A DNA stretch of 28,705 nt, from the NCBI GenBank assembly GCA_003507395.1, contig DNVW01000006.1, forward strand, positions 1-28,705, given 5' to 3'. The translations under genes and the position numbers were made by a program. The stretch is from Clostridiales bacterium. Lineage in GTDB: Bacteria > Bacillota > Clostridia > TANB77 > CAG-508. The notes beneath the pieces are model-generated. The model saw nothing but the letters and a program-made list of their open reading frames with translations. It did no database searches and was not told the DNA's origin. Below are positions 1 to 7,712 of the stretch, piece by piece. How positions within the stretch are numbered: the stretch's first letter is position 1; each line of letters begins with the position of its first letter.

Positions 1-160
1 AAATGTGTTGCGAGGAGGAGCGTTCCTGGAGTGACAGGAGGCAATAATTTCAAAGCAAATGTGTTGCGAGGAGGAGCGTCCCTAGAGCGACAGGAGGCAA
101 TAATTTCAAAGCAAATGTGTTGCGAGGAGGAGCGTCCCTAGAGCGACAGGAGGCAATAAT
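1..160. repeat. 56-bp tandem repeat, three copies
   Basis: Three head-to-tail units start at 1, 57 and 113. Copies 2 and 3 are nearly identical until copy 3 diverges at about 162; copy 1 differs from them by a few transitions. Each unit contains two purine-rich tracts that look like Shine-Dalgarno sites (GAGGAGGAG and CAGGAGG). The period is not a multiple of three and stop codons fall in the frames, so this is not a protein repeat. The last copy runs into the start region of recX. The window begins inside the array, so the full copy number is unknown. Confidence 0.9.
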
Positions 161-187
161 TTGCGAAGTAGTAAAGGAAAAACACGG

Positions 188-637
188 ATGGAAGATTTAG
201 TTGTAGAATACGACAAACATAAAACTAAAATATTAAAATATATAATGTTTAAAAAGAGGACTGAAAAAGAAGTATTTCAAAAGTTCTCTTCTTCTGTTGA
301 AGAAAATATGTTAGAAGACATTATAGAAGAACTAAAAGAAAATGGATACATAAATGACAAACAATATATAAAAAAAGCAGTAACTGAATATATAAACTTA
401 CAAAATTTATCAATAAAAGAATTGGAATATAAACTATATTCAAAAGGTTTAAATAATGATATAATAGATGAGTATTTTAATGAAATTTCAGAGAAATTAG
501 AAGAATATGAATTACAATCTGCTAAAAATATAATACTAAAAAAACAACAAGTGATGAACAAAGAAGAAATACAAGAATTTTTAAGAAAAAAAGGATATAA
601 ACAAGATACAATAAAACAAGCTTTTCTAAATGATTAA
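188..637 (+). CDS. recX: Regulatory protein RecX
   Basis: Small, highly charged helical protein of 149 aa from this start. RecX binds RecA and modulates its filaments during recombination and repair. The family pattern is visible: a first three-helix unit (ILKYIMFKKRTEKEVFQKF), then EELKENGYINDKQYIKKAV, then repeats of the same helical module (LEYKLYSKGLNNDIIDEYF and FLRKKGYKQDTIKQAF). Length fits the family. The start is uncertain. ATG at 188 has an AAAGGA site 9 nt upstream. TTG at 161 has a perfect AGGAGG 7 nt upstream, but that site belongs to the third tandem repeat. scpA follows after 30 nt on the same strand. recA, the usual partner, is not in the window. Confidence 0.85.
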   Translation: MEDLVVEYDKHKTKILKYIMFKKRTEKEVFQKFSSSVEENMLEDIIEELKENGYINDKQYIKKAVTEYINLQNLSIKELEYKLYSKGLNNDIIDEYFNEISEKLEEYELQSAKNIILKKQQVMNKEEIQEFLRKKGYKQDTIKQAFLND

Positions 638-667
638 AAAATTCAGAATAGGAGAAAAAATTTAAAA

Positions 668-1423
668 ATGCAAAATATACTAACATTAGAAACAACAAAA
701 TATGCAATAAAATTACAAAACTTTGAAGGACCTTTAGACCTATTATGCCATTTAATAGACAAAAATAAAATGGACATTTGCGATATAAAAATAAGTGAGA
801 TAACAGATCAATATATAGAATATATAAATACAATGGAACAGATGAATTTAGAAATAACAAGTGAATTTATCTTTATGGCATCAACACTTTTATATTTAAA
901 ATCTAAACACTTGCTTCCATCAGGAGAAGATGAAGAAAAAGAAATATCTGAGGAAGAATTAATTAGGAGAATTATAGAATATAAAAAATACAAAGAGATA
1001 AGTAAAAAATTAAATGAATATTATAAAGAAAATTGCAAAAGATTTTATAAATTACCAGATAAAATAGAATTGCCAAAACAAAAATTAGAAATAGAATATT
1101 CACAAAATATAATTGTAGACTTGTATCGTGATATTATAGAAAAAAATGCAAAAAGACTAAATCAGAATGCAAAAAATATAGAAAAAATAGCAATAGTAGA
1201 AAACTATACTGTTGCAGATAAAGTAAAAGTAATGTTTAAAGAATTAATAAGGAAAAAAAGATTTGTATTTAATAATTTATTTGCTTTAAACAAATGCAAT
1301 AAAAAAGAAGTTGTTACGGCATTTAGCGGACTATTAGAGCTATCAAGAAGAAGTAAAGTAACTACAAACCAGCAAGAAATTTTTGGAGATATATTAGTAG
1401 AAAAAGTTAAAAAGAATGTTTAA
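668..1423 (+). CDS. scpA: Segregation and condensation protein A (kleisin)
   Basis: Kleisin subunit of the bacterial SMC-ScpA-ScpB condensin, which organises and segregates the chromosome. The N-terminus carries the typical ScpA signature around residues 14-35 (YAIKLQNFEGPLDLLCHLI, then KMDICDIKISEITDQYIEYI). An acidic linker follows, then a C-terminal winged-helix region near residues 200-251 (FNNLFALNKCNKKEVVTAFSG, LLELSRRSKV). At 251 aa it is full length. An AGGAG site lies upstream with slightly long spacing. scpB normally follows directly, but here only 48 nt separate scpA from a DUF2953 gene, so scpB must be elsewhere or absent. Confidence 0.93.
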   Translation: MQNILTLETTKYAIKLQNFEGPLDLLCHLIDKNKMDICDIKISEITDQYIEYINTMEQMNLEITSEFIFMASTLLYLKSKHLLPSGEDEEKEISEEELIRRIIEYKKYKEISKKLNEYYKENCKRFYKLPDKIELPKQKLEIEYSQNIIVDLYRDIIEKNAKRLNQNAKNIEKIAIVENYTVADKVKVMFKELIRKKRFVFNNLFALNKCNKKEVVTAFSGLLELSRRSKVTTNQQEIFGDILVEKVKKNV

Positions 1424-1471
1424 GATATAAAAAAGGGTTAAAACTAATATTAGAGTAAAGGAGTTCTACAT

Positions 1472-2092
1472 ATGATATTAGTTTTAATCTTTTTATGTAT
1501 TATAATAATATTATTTCTCTTTTTTCTAGTTTTACTGCTATCATCAATAAAACTAGAAATTAAAGACTTTGAGTTATCTAATATTACTGAAATTACAACA
1601 AAAGACTATATGATAAAAATGTCAATTAATTTATTTGGAAAAATAAAGATATTTTCAATTAAATTAAATAGTAACAAGCTAAAAAAAATATATTCGAAAT
1701 CTAAATTAGAAAAAATAAATTTAAAAGAAATAAAAGAGATTTTTACTGTAGAAGATATAAAAAATTTAAAATTAGAATTGATGTACTTGAATGTGAAAGT
1801 AAAAATTGGATTAGAAGATGTTATATTAACATCAAGTTTAGTATTTATAATATCTACAGCAATATCAATTCTATTACCACATATCATTAAAACATATAAT
1901 TCAGGGAATTATATATATGAAATATTACCACTATATGTAAATAAAAACTCATATTATATTAAACTCCATTGTATAATTCAACTAAAAATAGTACATATTA
2001 TAAATATAATATATATCTATTTAAAGAAAGGAAGAAGTGATAAATATGAGCGAGCATCCAATAGAAGGTCTTATGAACACAGCTATGAGTAG
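1472..2092 (+). CDS. DUF2953 family membrane protein
   Basis: 206-aa protein with a strong N-terminal membrane helix (residues 1-26, nearly all I/L/F/V), a lysine-rich middle, and a second hydrophobic stretch near residues 118-136. In many Clostridia a DUF2953 protein sits between the scp genes and the spore protein gene ytfJ. This placement, the length and the topology support the assignment; the family function is unknown. An AAAGGAG site lies 7 nt before ATG. The 3' end overlaps the start of ytfJ by about 47 nt, so the two are very likely co-transcribed. Individual family motifs are weak to the eye, so the name rests partly on context. Confidence 0.65.
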   Translation: MILVLIFLCIIIILFLFFLVLLLSSIKLEIKDFELSNITEITTKDYMIKMSINLFGKIKIFSIKLNSNKLKKIYSKSKLEKINLKEIKEIFTVEDIKNLKLELMYLNVKVKIGLEDVILTSSLVFIISTAISILLPHIIKTYNSGNYIYEILPLYVNKNSYYIKLHCIIQLKIVHIINIIYIYLKKGRSDKYERASNRRSYEHSYE

Positions 2093-2456
2093 CATCCAAA
2101 ATATGATTGATGTAAATACTATAATAGGAGAACCCATAGAAACAAATAATAATGTAATAATAATTCCAGTTTCAAAAGTAGGATTTGGATTTGCGGCAGG
2201 AGGTAGTGAATTTAGAGGAGAAACAATAAACGAATATAACAAAAAAGAAAAGGAAGAGCAAATACAATATAAACTACCATTTGGAGGCGGAGCAGGTGCA
2301 GGTGTTTCTATAAATCCAGTTGCTTTTATAGTAGTACAGCAAAATAATGTTAAATTATTACCAATAGAGCACTGCTCATCTGTAGACAGGTTATTAGATT
2401 ATATACCAGATGTAATCGAGAAGATGAATAATTACTTAAATAAAACAAATTGTTGA
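2046..2456 (+). CDS. ytfJ: GerW family sporulation protein YtfJ
   Basis: Member of the YtfJ/GerW family, made during sporulation and needed for normal spore germination in Bacillus. The conserved core is clear: HPIEGLMNTAMSSIQNMIDV at the N-terminus, then VSKVGFGFAAGGSEF, then the glycine-rich LPFGGGAGAGVSINPVAFIVV. Length is 136 aa. ATG 2046 is preferred because family members begin at or just before the HPIEGLM motif; GTG at 2037 is possible and lies closer to the AAAGGA site. The gene overlaps the end of the DUF2953 gene, implying translational coupling. It indicates a spore-former. Confidence 0.92.
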   Translation: MSEHPIEGLMNTAMSSIQNMIDVNTIIGEPIETNNNVIIIPVSKVGFGFAAGGSEFRGETINEYNKKEKEEQIQYKLPFGGGAGAGVSINPVAFIVVQQNNVKLLPIEHCSSVDRLLDYIPDVIEKMNNYLNKTNC

Positions 2457-2476
2457 AAATAAATAAGTAGCAAGTA

Positions 2477-2505
2477 TTGACAAACTATTAAAAAGTTAGT
2501 ATAAT
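2477..2505 (+). promoter_or_regulatory. Sigma-A promoter of rpmF
   Basis: TTGACA (2477-2482) and TATAAT (2500-2505) are separated by exactly 17 nt, a perfect consensus vegetative promoter. It lies 70 nt upstream of rpmF, as expected for a ribosomal protein gene. Confidence 0.9.
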
Positions 2506-2574
2506 TTTATGGTAGCACATTTATTTAAATACTATTATAAATAATATAGATAGAACTACAAGGAGGGAATTAAA

Positions 2575-2763
2575 ATGGCACAACCAAAAAGAAGATGGTC
2601 AAAAGCAAGAACACATTTAAAAAGATCTACATGGAAATTAGAAAATAAAAATTTAGTAGCATGCACACATTGCCATGAACTTGTTATGCAACATAGAGTT
2701 TGTCCAAATTGCGGATATTATAATGGAAAAGAAGCAATAGCACAAAAAACTGAAGCAAAATAA
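2575..2763 (+). CDS. rpmF: 50S ribosomal protein L32
   Basis: 62-aa basic protein of the large ribosomal subunit, near the peptidyl-transferase exit region. It has the typical N-terminus (MAQPKRRWSKARTH) and a zinc ribbon with four cysteines at residues 30, 33, 43 and 46 (CTHC and CPNC), the C+ form of L32. A strong AAGGAGG site precedes ATG. It is transcribed alone from a perfect sigma-A promoter and followed by a hairpin terminator. The DUF177/YceD gene often found before rpmF is missing here. Confidence 0.98.
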   Translation: MAQPKRRWSKARTHLKRSTWKLENKNLVACTHCHELVMQHRVCPNCGYYNGKEAIAQKTEAK

Positions 2764-2795
2764 TTTATAAATACTAAAATAATATGTATTATCTA

Positions 2796-2830
2796 GACTG
2801 TTGACACTTGATAAGTTAACAGTCATTTTT
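2796..2830 (+). terminator. Rho-independent terminator after rpmF
   Basis: GACTGTTGAC and GTTAACAGTC form a 10-bp stem with one G-U pair and a 9-nt loop. ATTTTT follows directly. Confidence 0.75.
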
Positions 2831-2884
2831 CGTGCATAGTAGACTAATTATATTTGTATGAACAAAGTAACCAAAAATAAATTC

Positions 2885-2913
2885 TTGCTATTTTTAATTT
2901 AATATAGTAAAAT
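2885..2913 (+). promoter_or_regulatory. Possible sigma-A promoter of der
   Basis: TTGCTA (2885-2890) and TAAAAT (2908-2913) are spaced by 17 nt, ending 29 nt before the der start codon. A TATAAT also overlaps at 2914-2919 but has no -35 at a good distance. Confidence 0.45.
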
Positions 2914-2942
2914 TATAATGTAAAAGATAAGAGGTGAAAATA

Positions 2943-4271
2943 ATGGCAAAACCAACAGTTGCAATTGTAGGAAGACCAAATGTAGGAAAGTCAACTTTTT
3001 TTAATTATATAATAGGAAAAAAACTATCTATAGTAGAAGATACACCTGGTGTTACAAGAGATAGAGTATATGCAGATGCAGAATGGAGAGGCAAAAAATT
3101 TACTTTAATAGATACAGGTGGTATAGAGCCAAAATCTAAAGATATAATATTGTCTCAAATGAGAGAACAAGTAGAAATAGCAATAGAGGTAGCAGATGTT
3201 ATAATTTTTTTAACAGATATGAAACAAGGGGTTACACCAGATGACAAGGATATTGCGCTAATGCTAAAAAAATCCCATAAACCAATTGTTTTAGTTTGCA
3301 ATAAAGCTGATACTTTTGGAAAAGTTCCTAATGAAATATATGAATTTTATAATTTAGGTTTAGGTGATCCTTATAGAGTATCAGCAGTAAATGCTTTGGG
3401 AATTGGAGATGTATTAGATGCAATTTATGAAAAACTACCTAATGAAACTACAGATACAAGTGATGACTTAACTATAAAAGTTGCAATTATAGGAAGACCA
3501 AATGTAGGTAAATCTTCTTTGGTTAATAAAATATTGGGAGAGAATAGAGCAATTGTAAGCGATATAGCAGGGACAACCAGAGATGCAACAGATTCAGAGT
3601 TTGAAAATGAATTTGGAAAATATGTATTTATAGATACTGCGGGAATAAGAAAAAAGAGTAAAGTAAATGAAAATATAGAAAAATATAGTGTAATTAGAAG
3701 CTTATTAGCAATTGAACGTGCTGATGTATGTATTATTATGTTAGATGCTTTAGAGGGAGTTACAGACCAAGATGCTAAAATAGCCGGAGAAGCACATGAG
3801 GCAGGAAAAGGAATAATAATTGTTGTAAATAAGTGGGACGAGTATGAAAAAGAAAATGGTACATTAGAAAAATATCAAAAAGAAGTTTATAATAAACTAT
3901 CATATTTGCAATATGCTCCAATATTATTTATATCAGCTAAAACAGGTCAAAGAGTTCATAAATTATATGAACTTATTAATAAAGTAGCAAATCAAAATGC
4001 TTTAAGAGTTCAAACATCTGTATTAAATCAAGTTTTAAACGAAGCTATAGCAATAGTTCAACCACCAACTGACAAGGGAAAGAGATTAAAAATTTTTTAT
4101 ATGACTCAAGCATCAACAAAGCCACCAACTTTTGTTGTGTTTGTAAATGATAAAGAACTATTTCATTTTTCTTATGAAAGATATTTAATAAATCAATTAA
4201 GAAAAGAATTTGGTTTAGTAGGAACGCCAGTAAGAATAATAGTAAGAGAAAAAAATGAAAAAGATATATAA
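2943..4271 (+). CDS. der: Ribosome-assembly GTPase Der (EngA)
   Basis: Essential double-GTPase that helps mature the 50S subunit. Two GTPase domains in tandem are visible. The first has GRPNVGKST near residue 10, DTPGVTRD, DTGG and NKAD. The second has GRPNVGKSS near residue 180, DIAGTTRD, DTAGIRKKS and NKWD. A KH-like C-terminal domain closes the protein (FVVFVNDKELFHFSYERYLINQLR). From ATG 2943 it is 442 aa, normal for the family. An upstream in-frame GTG (2934) overlaps the AGAGGTG ribosome binding site itself, so ATG is preferred. plsY follows 15 nt downstream. Confidence 0.97.
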   Translation: MAKPTVAIVGRPNVGKSTFFNYIIGKKLSIVEDTPGVTRDRVYADAEWRGKKFTLIDTGGIEPKSKDIILSQMREQVEIAIEVADVIIFLTDMKQGVTPDDKDIALMLKKSHKPIVLVCNKADTFGKVPNEIYEFYNLGLGDPYRVSAVNALGIGDVLDAIYEKLPNETTDTSDDLTIKVAIIGRPNVGKSSLVNKILGENRAIVSDIAGTTRDATDSEFENEFGKYVFIDTAGIRKKSKVNENIEKYSVIRSLLAIERADVCIIMLDALEGVTDQDAKIAGEAHEAGKGIIIVVNKWDEYEKENGTLEKYQKEVYNKLSYLQYAPILFISAKTGQRVHKLYELINKVANQNALRVQTSVLNQVLNEAIAIVQPPTDKGKRLKIFYMTQASTKPPTFVVFVNDKELFHFSYERYLINQLRKEFGLVGTPVRIIVREKNEKDI

Positions 4272-4286
4272 AAAGGAGGAATTTTT

Positions 4287-4910
4287 ATGGTAGCATACAT
4301 AGTTGTAGCAATTTTATCGTATTTAATAGGAAGTACTAATTTTTCAATTATTATCAGCAAAAAAGTTGCAGGTTTTGATGTAAGGGAAAAGGGAAGTGGA
4401 AATGCTGGAACCACTAATATGCTAAGAACTGTGGGAAAAAAAGCAGCTTTAATAACCTTGGTTTGTGATATATTAAAAGGAGTTATTTCAATATTATTAG
4501 CGCTATTGATTGGAAAAATAGCAAAAGAAGCTAATAATTCTATTTTAGTGCAAATCGCTGGAATATTAGTAATAATAGGGCATACATTTCCAATATTTTT
4601 TAAATTTAAAGGAGGAAAAGGTGTAGCAACAGCAGTAGGAGTACTATTAACTACAAATTGGCAAATAGGATTAATTTGTTTAATATTTGGATTAGTATTA
4701 ATAGCATTAACTAGAATGGTTTCACTTGGCTCAATAACTGCTGCAATTTTATTTCCAATATTGGTTTTGTTTATAAAAACAAATTACATAGTTGAAGGAA
4801 ACTATTTTATTTATAGTCTTATTATTGCAGTTATGGTAGTATTTAATCATAGAGAAAATGTAAAAAGATTATTAAGTGGAACTGAAAATAAATTGAGTTT
4901 TAAAAAATAG
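4287..4910 (+). CDS. plsY: Glycerol-3-phosphate acyltransferase PlsY
   Basis: Integral membrane enzyme that transfers the acyl group from acyl-phosphate to glycerol-3-phosphate, the first step of phospholipid synthesis. The conserved loops are visible: SYLIGSTNFS near residue 11, VREKGSGNAGTTNMLRTVGKK near residues 32-52 and FKGGKGVATAVG near residue 110. Several membrane helices lie between them. At 207 aa it is full length. AAGGAGG precedes ATG. It sits between der and gpsA; gpsA makes its substrate, glycerol-3-phosphate, and der-plsY-gpsA is a common Firmicute order. Confidence 0.96.
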   Translation: MVAYIVVAILSYLIGSTNFSIIISKKVAGFDVREKGSGNAGTTNMLRTVGKKAALITLVCDILKGVISILLALLIGKIAKEANNSILVQIAGILVIIGHTFPIFFKFKGGKGVATAVGVLLTTNWQIGLICLIFGLVLIALTRMVSLGSITAAILFPILVLFIKTNYIVEGNYFIYSLIIAVMVVFNHRENVKRLLSGTENKLSFKK

Positions 4911-4924
4911 GGAGATAAATGCAA

Positions 4925-5909
4925 ATGAAAAAGATATGTATTATAGGCAGTGGAAGTTGGGGAACAGCAATACGGAATTCATGCTGCAAACCTAGGAAAT
5001 GAAGTTACAATGTGGGCACACTCAGATGAAGAATATAGGCAAATAAATGAGAATAGAAAAACAAAATATTTGCCAAATGCAATAATACCAGAAACTATAA
5101 AGTGCACAAAAAGTTTAGAAGAGGCAATAAAAAATAGTGAACTTATTTTTCATGTCACACCATCTAAATACACAAGAGAAACCATGAAAAAATATAAGCA
5201 ATATATTACAAACCAACCAGTAATAATATGCTCTAAAGGTTTTGAAGCATCAACTTTATATACATTAAGCGAAGTGGCAACTGACGAAATGCCTAATGCT
5301 AAAATAGGCGTGTTTTCAGGACCAAGTCATGCAGAGGAGGTATCTGTTGGAATTCCGACTGCAATAGTTATAGCCTCTAAGTATATAGATGTTTTATATA
5401 ATGTACAAGATGCTCTGATGGATGAAAACTTAAGAATTTATACTTCTACAGATGTAAAAGGTGTAGAACTAGGAGGAGCTTTAAAAAATATTATGGCATT
5501 TTGTGCAGGAATAGCGGCAGAGCTTAAATTAGGAGACAACACATTTGCAGCCTTAATTACAAGGGGGCTAACAGAAATCTCAAGATTAGGAGTGGCAATG
5601 GGAGGAAATCATAATACTTTTTACGGCTTATCCGGACTAGGAGATTTAATTGTTACCTGCTTAAGTGAACACAGTAGAAATAGAAGAGCTGGCAAATGTA
5701 TAGGAAGAGGACTAACAGTTGAGGAAACCAGAAAAGAAATTGGAATGGTGGTAGAAAGCTTTGATAATATTGAAGTAACTTATAAGCTTTCAAAAAAATA
5801 TAATATAGAAATGCCAATAGTAAATACAGTATATGATATACTTTACAATGGATTAGAGCCGGCGAAAGCAGTAAAACTGCTTATGACTCGTGAGAAAAAA
5901 AGTGAATAA
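4925..5909 (+). CDS. gpsA: Glycerol-3-phosphate dehydrogenase GpsA, frameshifted
   Basis: NAD(P)-dependent enzyme making glycerol-3-phosphate from dihydroxyacetone phosphate for phospholipid synthesis. The first 16 codons from ATG 4925 give MKKICIIGSGSWGTAI, the Rossmann GxGxxG nucleotide site. The frame then breaks, reaching a stop near 5002. The rest, from about 4973, continues in the next frame (GIHAANLGNEVTMWAHSDEE) through GPSHAEEV, KNIMAFCAG and GLSGLGDLIVTC to the normal C-terminus. Removing one base near C4973 restores an intact protein of about 327 aa. An in-frame ATG at 4919 is another possible start. The remaining ORF lacks the NAD-binding loop, so if the insertion is real this is a pseudogene; a sequencing error is equally possible. 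Confidence 0.9.
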
Positions 5910-5912
5910 TTG

Positions 5913-6197
5913 TTACCAAGGATACCTTTCATAAAGGTATCTTATTATTTTATCAGCATTGTATTCATTTATATTAATAAAAAAGTCTTTATCTAAACTG
6001 ACCCACATATTTATTTTATAATTTTCATTATTTTCAATAAAAGTTCCTATTATATCTGCTATTTCTATAGGATTATCATAATGCTTTTCCCATAACAATT
6101 CATCTGATAATTTTAAATTAGAATCATTAAAATATTTATTTAAAAAATTTAAAATTTCACCAGGTTTATCACTGTATAATTGAACAATACTTTCCAT
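5913..6197 (-). CDS. Hypothetical protein, 94 aa
   Basis: I do not recognise a family. The protein is acidic, mixed alpha/beta in appearance, without signal peptide or membrane helix, and rich in N, I, D and Y. The start is supported by a GAGGAG site before ATG. It is convergent with gpsA, and its last codons lie within the gpsA terminator hairpin, an unusual tight packing. Downstream of its stop only 3 nt remain before the gpsA stop. Confidence 0.7.
   Translation of the reverse strand: MESIVQLYSDKPGEILNFLNKYFNDSNLKLSDELLWEKHYDNPIEIADIIGTFIENNENYKINMWVSLDKDFFININEYNADKIIRYLYERYPW
5921..5951 (+). terminator. Terminator of gpsA, inside the convergent gene
   Basis: GATACCTTT and AAAGGTATC form a perfect 9-bp stem with a CAT loop, followed by TTATTATTTT on the plus strand. 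The hairpin lies within the last codons of the 94-aa minus-strand ORF. Confidence 0.75.
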
Positions 6198-6286
6198 TTA
6201 TTTTTTCTCCTCACAGTACAATTATTAAATTTAAAAATTAATATGTATTTTATAAGAAATTGGAGATAATATAAAGGGAGGAAATT

Positions 6287-7246
6287 ATGAATAAAAACAA
6301 TTTTAATATATATTATATACTGAAATTACTTTTTTTATTAATTTTATGTTTATTTATTCTTACAGGATGTAGCAACAACAATGATGATAAACTTAAAGGT
6401 AAAACCCAAGACCAAATAAATTACTTAGAAAAAGATTTGATTTCTATGTTAAATGGGTTTAATAATATTTCTTATGCTAATTATAGAATTGAAATTAAAC
6501 AAGAAACTCAGAGTTCCCAAACAAATGCTTTAATAGAAGAATCCAAAAAACAAGGTGCAACAAATGGTGAAAGCATACAAGAAACAAATCAAAATAATAA
6601 TAGTGTTGAAAATTCTTCAAATGAAAGTCAAATGGATACCTCAGGAAATAATACTGGCAAAAATGAACAACAACAAAGTAATTCAAATATTAGAATGGTT
6701 CCTAATAGCATACTTTTGAATAATAATAAAGAAAATATAGATTGGAATAATATGAAATATGAAATAGAAAAGATATATAGTTCATGGAACACTTTGTTTA
6801 TAGATTTAAATTCTTTGGAAAATGGCAATACGAAAACACTAGACTTTTCCAATATTTTGAATGATGCAACCAAAAGCATAAAAGCAGAAAATAAAATTAA
6901 TTCAATGAAAAATATTTCAAAAATGTATTCCGCATTAGGTGAATATAAAAAAAGCTATATAAATGATAATATGCAAATAAACTTAATAGAAACTAAATCA
7001 AATATTATAGAAACATATGTATTTGTAACAGAAACAAATTGGAATGAAGCCATAAAAAGTATAAATAAGGCAGATGCAAGCTTTGGAAATGTTATAAATA
7101 ATGTAGCAACTAGGCAAATAAATCAATCTAATATAAATAAAGCATATGTTTTACTAAAGGAAGCAAAAAAAGCAATAGAGATAAAAGAACAAGATATATT
7201 TTTTATAAATTATAAAATGTTAATGCAGGAGTTGGATAATATTTAG
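6287..7246 (+). CDS. Putative lipoprotein, unknown function
   Basis: 319-aa exported protein with a type II signal peptide: a short positive N-terminus, a hydrophobic core (LLFLLILCLFILTGC) and a lipobox LTGC with the lipidated cysteine at residue 28. A flexible N/Q/S/T/E-rich linker occupies about residues 75-135 and probably spaces the C-terminal helical domain from the membrane. The rest (about 150-319) appears largely helical. A strong GGGAGG site precedes ATG. rnpB lies directly downstream from its own promoter. I recognise no enzymatic motif. The protein is probably anchored on the outer face of the membrane. Confidence 0.8.
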   Translation: MNKNNFNIYYILKLLFLLILCLFILTGCSNNNDDKLKGKTQDQINYLEKDLISMLNGFNNISYANYRIEIKQETQSSQTNALIEESKKQGATNGESIQETNQNNNSVENSSNESQMDTSGNNTGKNEQQQSNSNIRMVPNSILLNNNKENIDWNNMKYEIEKIYSSWNTLFIDLNSLENGNTKTLDFSNILNDATKSIKAENKINSMKNISKMYSALGEYKKSYINDNMQINLIETKSNIIETYVFVTETNWNEAIKSINKADASFGNVINNVATRQINQSNINKAYVLLKEAKKAIEIKEQDIFFINYKMLMQELDNI

Positions 7247-7275
7247 TTGCTTTTTGGACTCATTTGTAGTATAAT
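7247..7275 (+). promoter_or_regulatory. Sigma-A promoter of rnpB
   Basis: TTGCTT (7247-7252), 17-nt spacer, TATAAT (7270-7275). It starts at the base after the lipoprotein stop codon and places the transcript start near 7282, at the first strand of the RNase P P1 helix. Confidence 0.8.
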
Positions 7276-7281
7276 AGAAGA

Positions 7282-7628
7282 GTAGTAAATTGAATAGTCG
7301 CGTATAGCAATGTCGAAAGGCAGCGTACGAGGAAAGTCCGGGCTCCATAGAGCAATGATGCTGGATAACGTCCAGTGAGGGAAACCTTAAGGAAAGTGCA
7401 ACAGAAAATAAACGCCATTTATAATGGTAAGTGTGAAAAGGCGAGGTAAGAGCTCACCGCAAATATGGTGACATATTTGGTCAGTGTAAACCCCATCTGG
7501 AGCAACACCGAGACAAGAAGGCTAAGACTGCTCGTCATCTTCTTAATTTGGTGGCATGATGCATATAGTAATATATGTACTAGATAAATGACTATTCTAG
7601 ACAGAACCCGGCTTATAGATTTACTCAT
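7282..7628 (+). ncRNA. rnpB: RNase P RNA (catalytic subunit)
   Basis: RNA component of RNase P, which removes the 5' leader of tRNA precursors. The universally conserved blocks are present: GAGGAAAGTCCGGGCTCC at 7329-7346, the GGTAAGAGCTCACCGC block around 7444-7460, and ACAGAACCCGGCTTATAG at 7601-7618. The ends pair as helix P1 (GTAAAT near 7285 with ATTTAC near 7619), which sets the borders. Length of about 347 nt fits. A promoter lies just upstream and a long inverted-repeat terminator just downstream. Exact ends are estimates. Confidence 0.96.
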
Positions 7629-7630
7629 TA

Positions 7631-7681
7631 TATAAATAAAAAATGCTAAGATATATTATCTCCTAGCATTTTTTATTTATA
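7631..7681. terminator. Bidirectional terminator between rnpB and rluD-like gene
   Basis: A long inverted repeat (7631-7650 with 7662-7681) has a core stem ATGCTA(A)G/C(C)TAGCAT flanked by A-runs on the left and T-runs on the right. It therefore forms a terminator on both strands, serving rnpB and the convergent pseudouridine synthase gene. Confidence 0.85.
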
Positions 7682-7712
7682 TAGAATAATTACAGTGGTT
7701 TTGCTTAACGTA

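Noticed and set aside
1..168. CRISPR array
   Set aside because: The units abut with no unique spacers; this is a plain tandem repeat.
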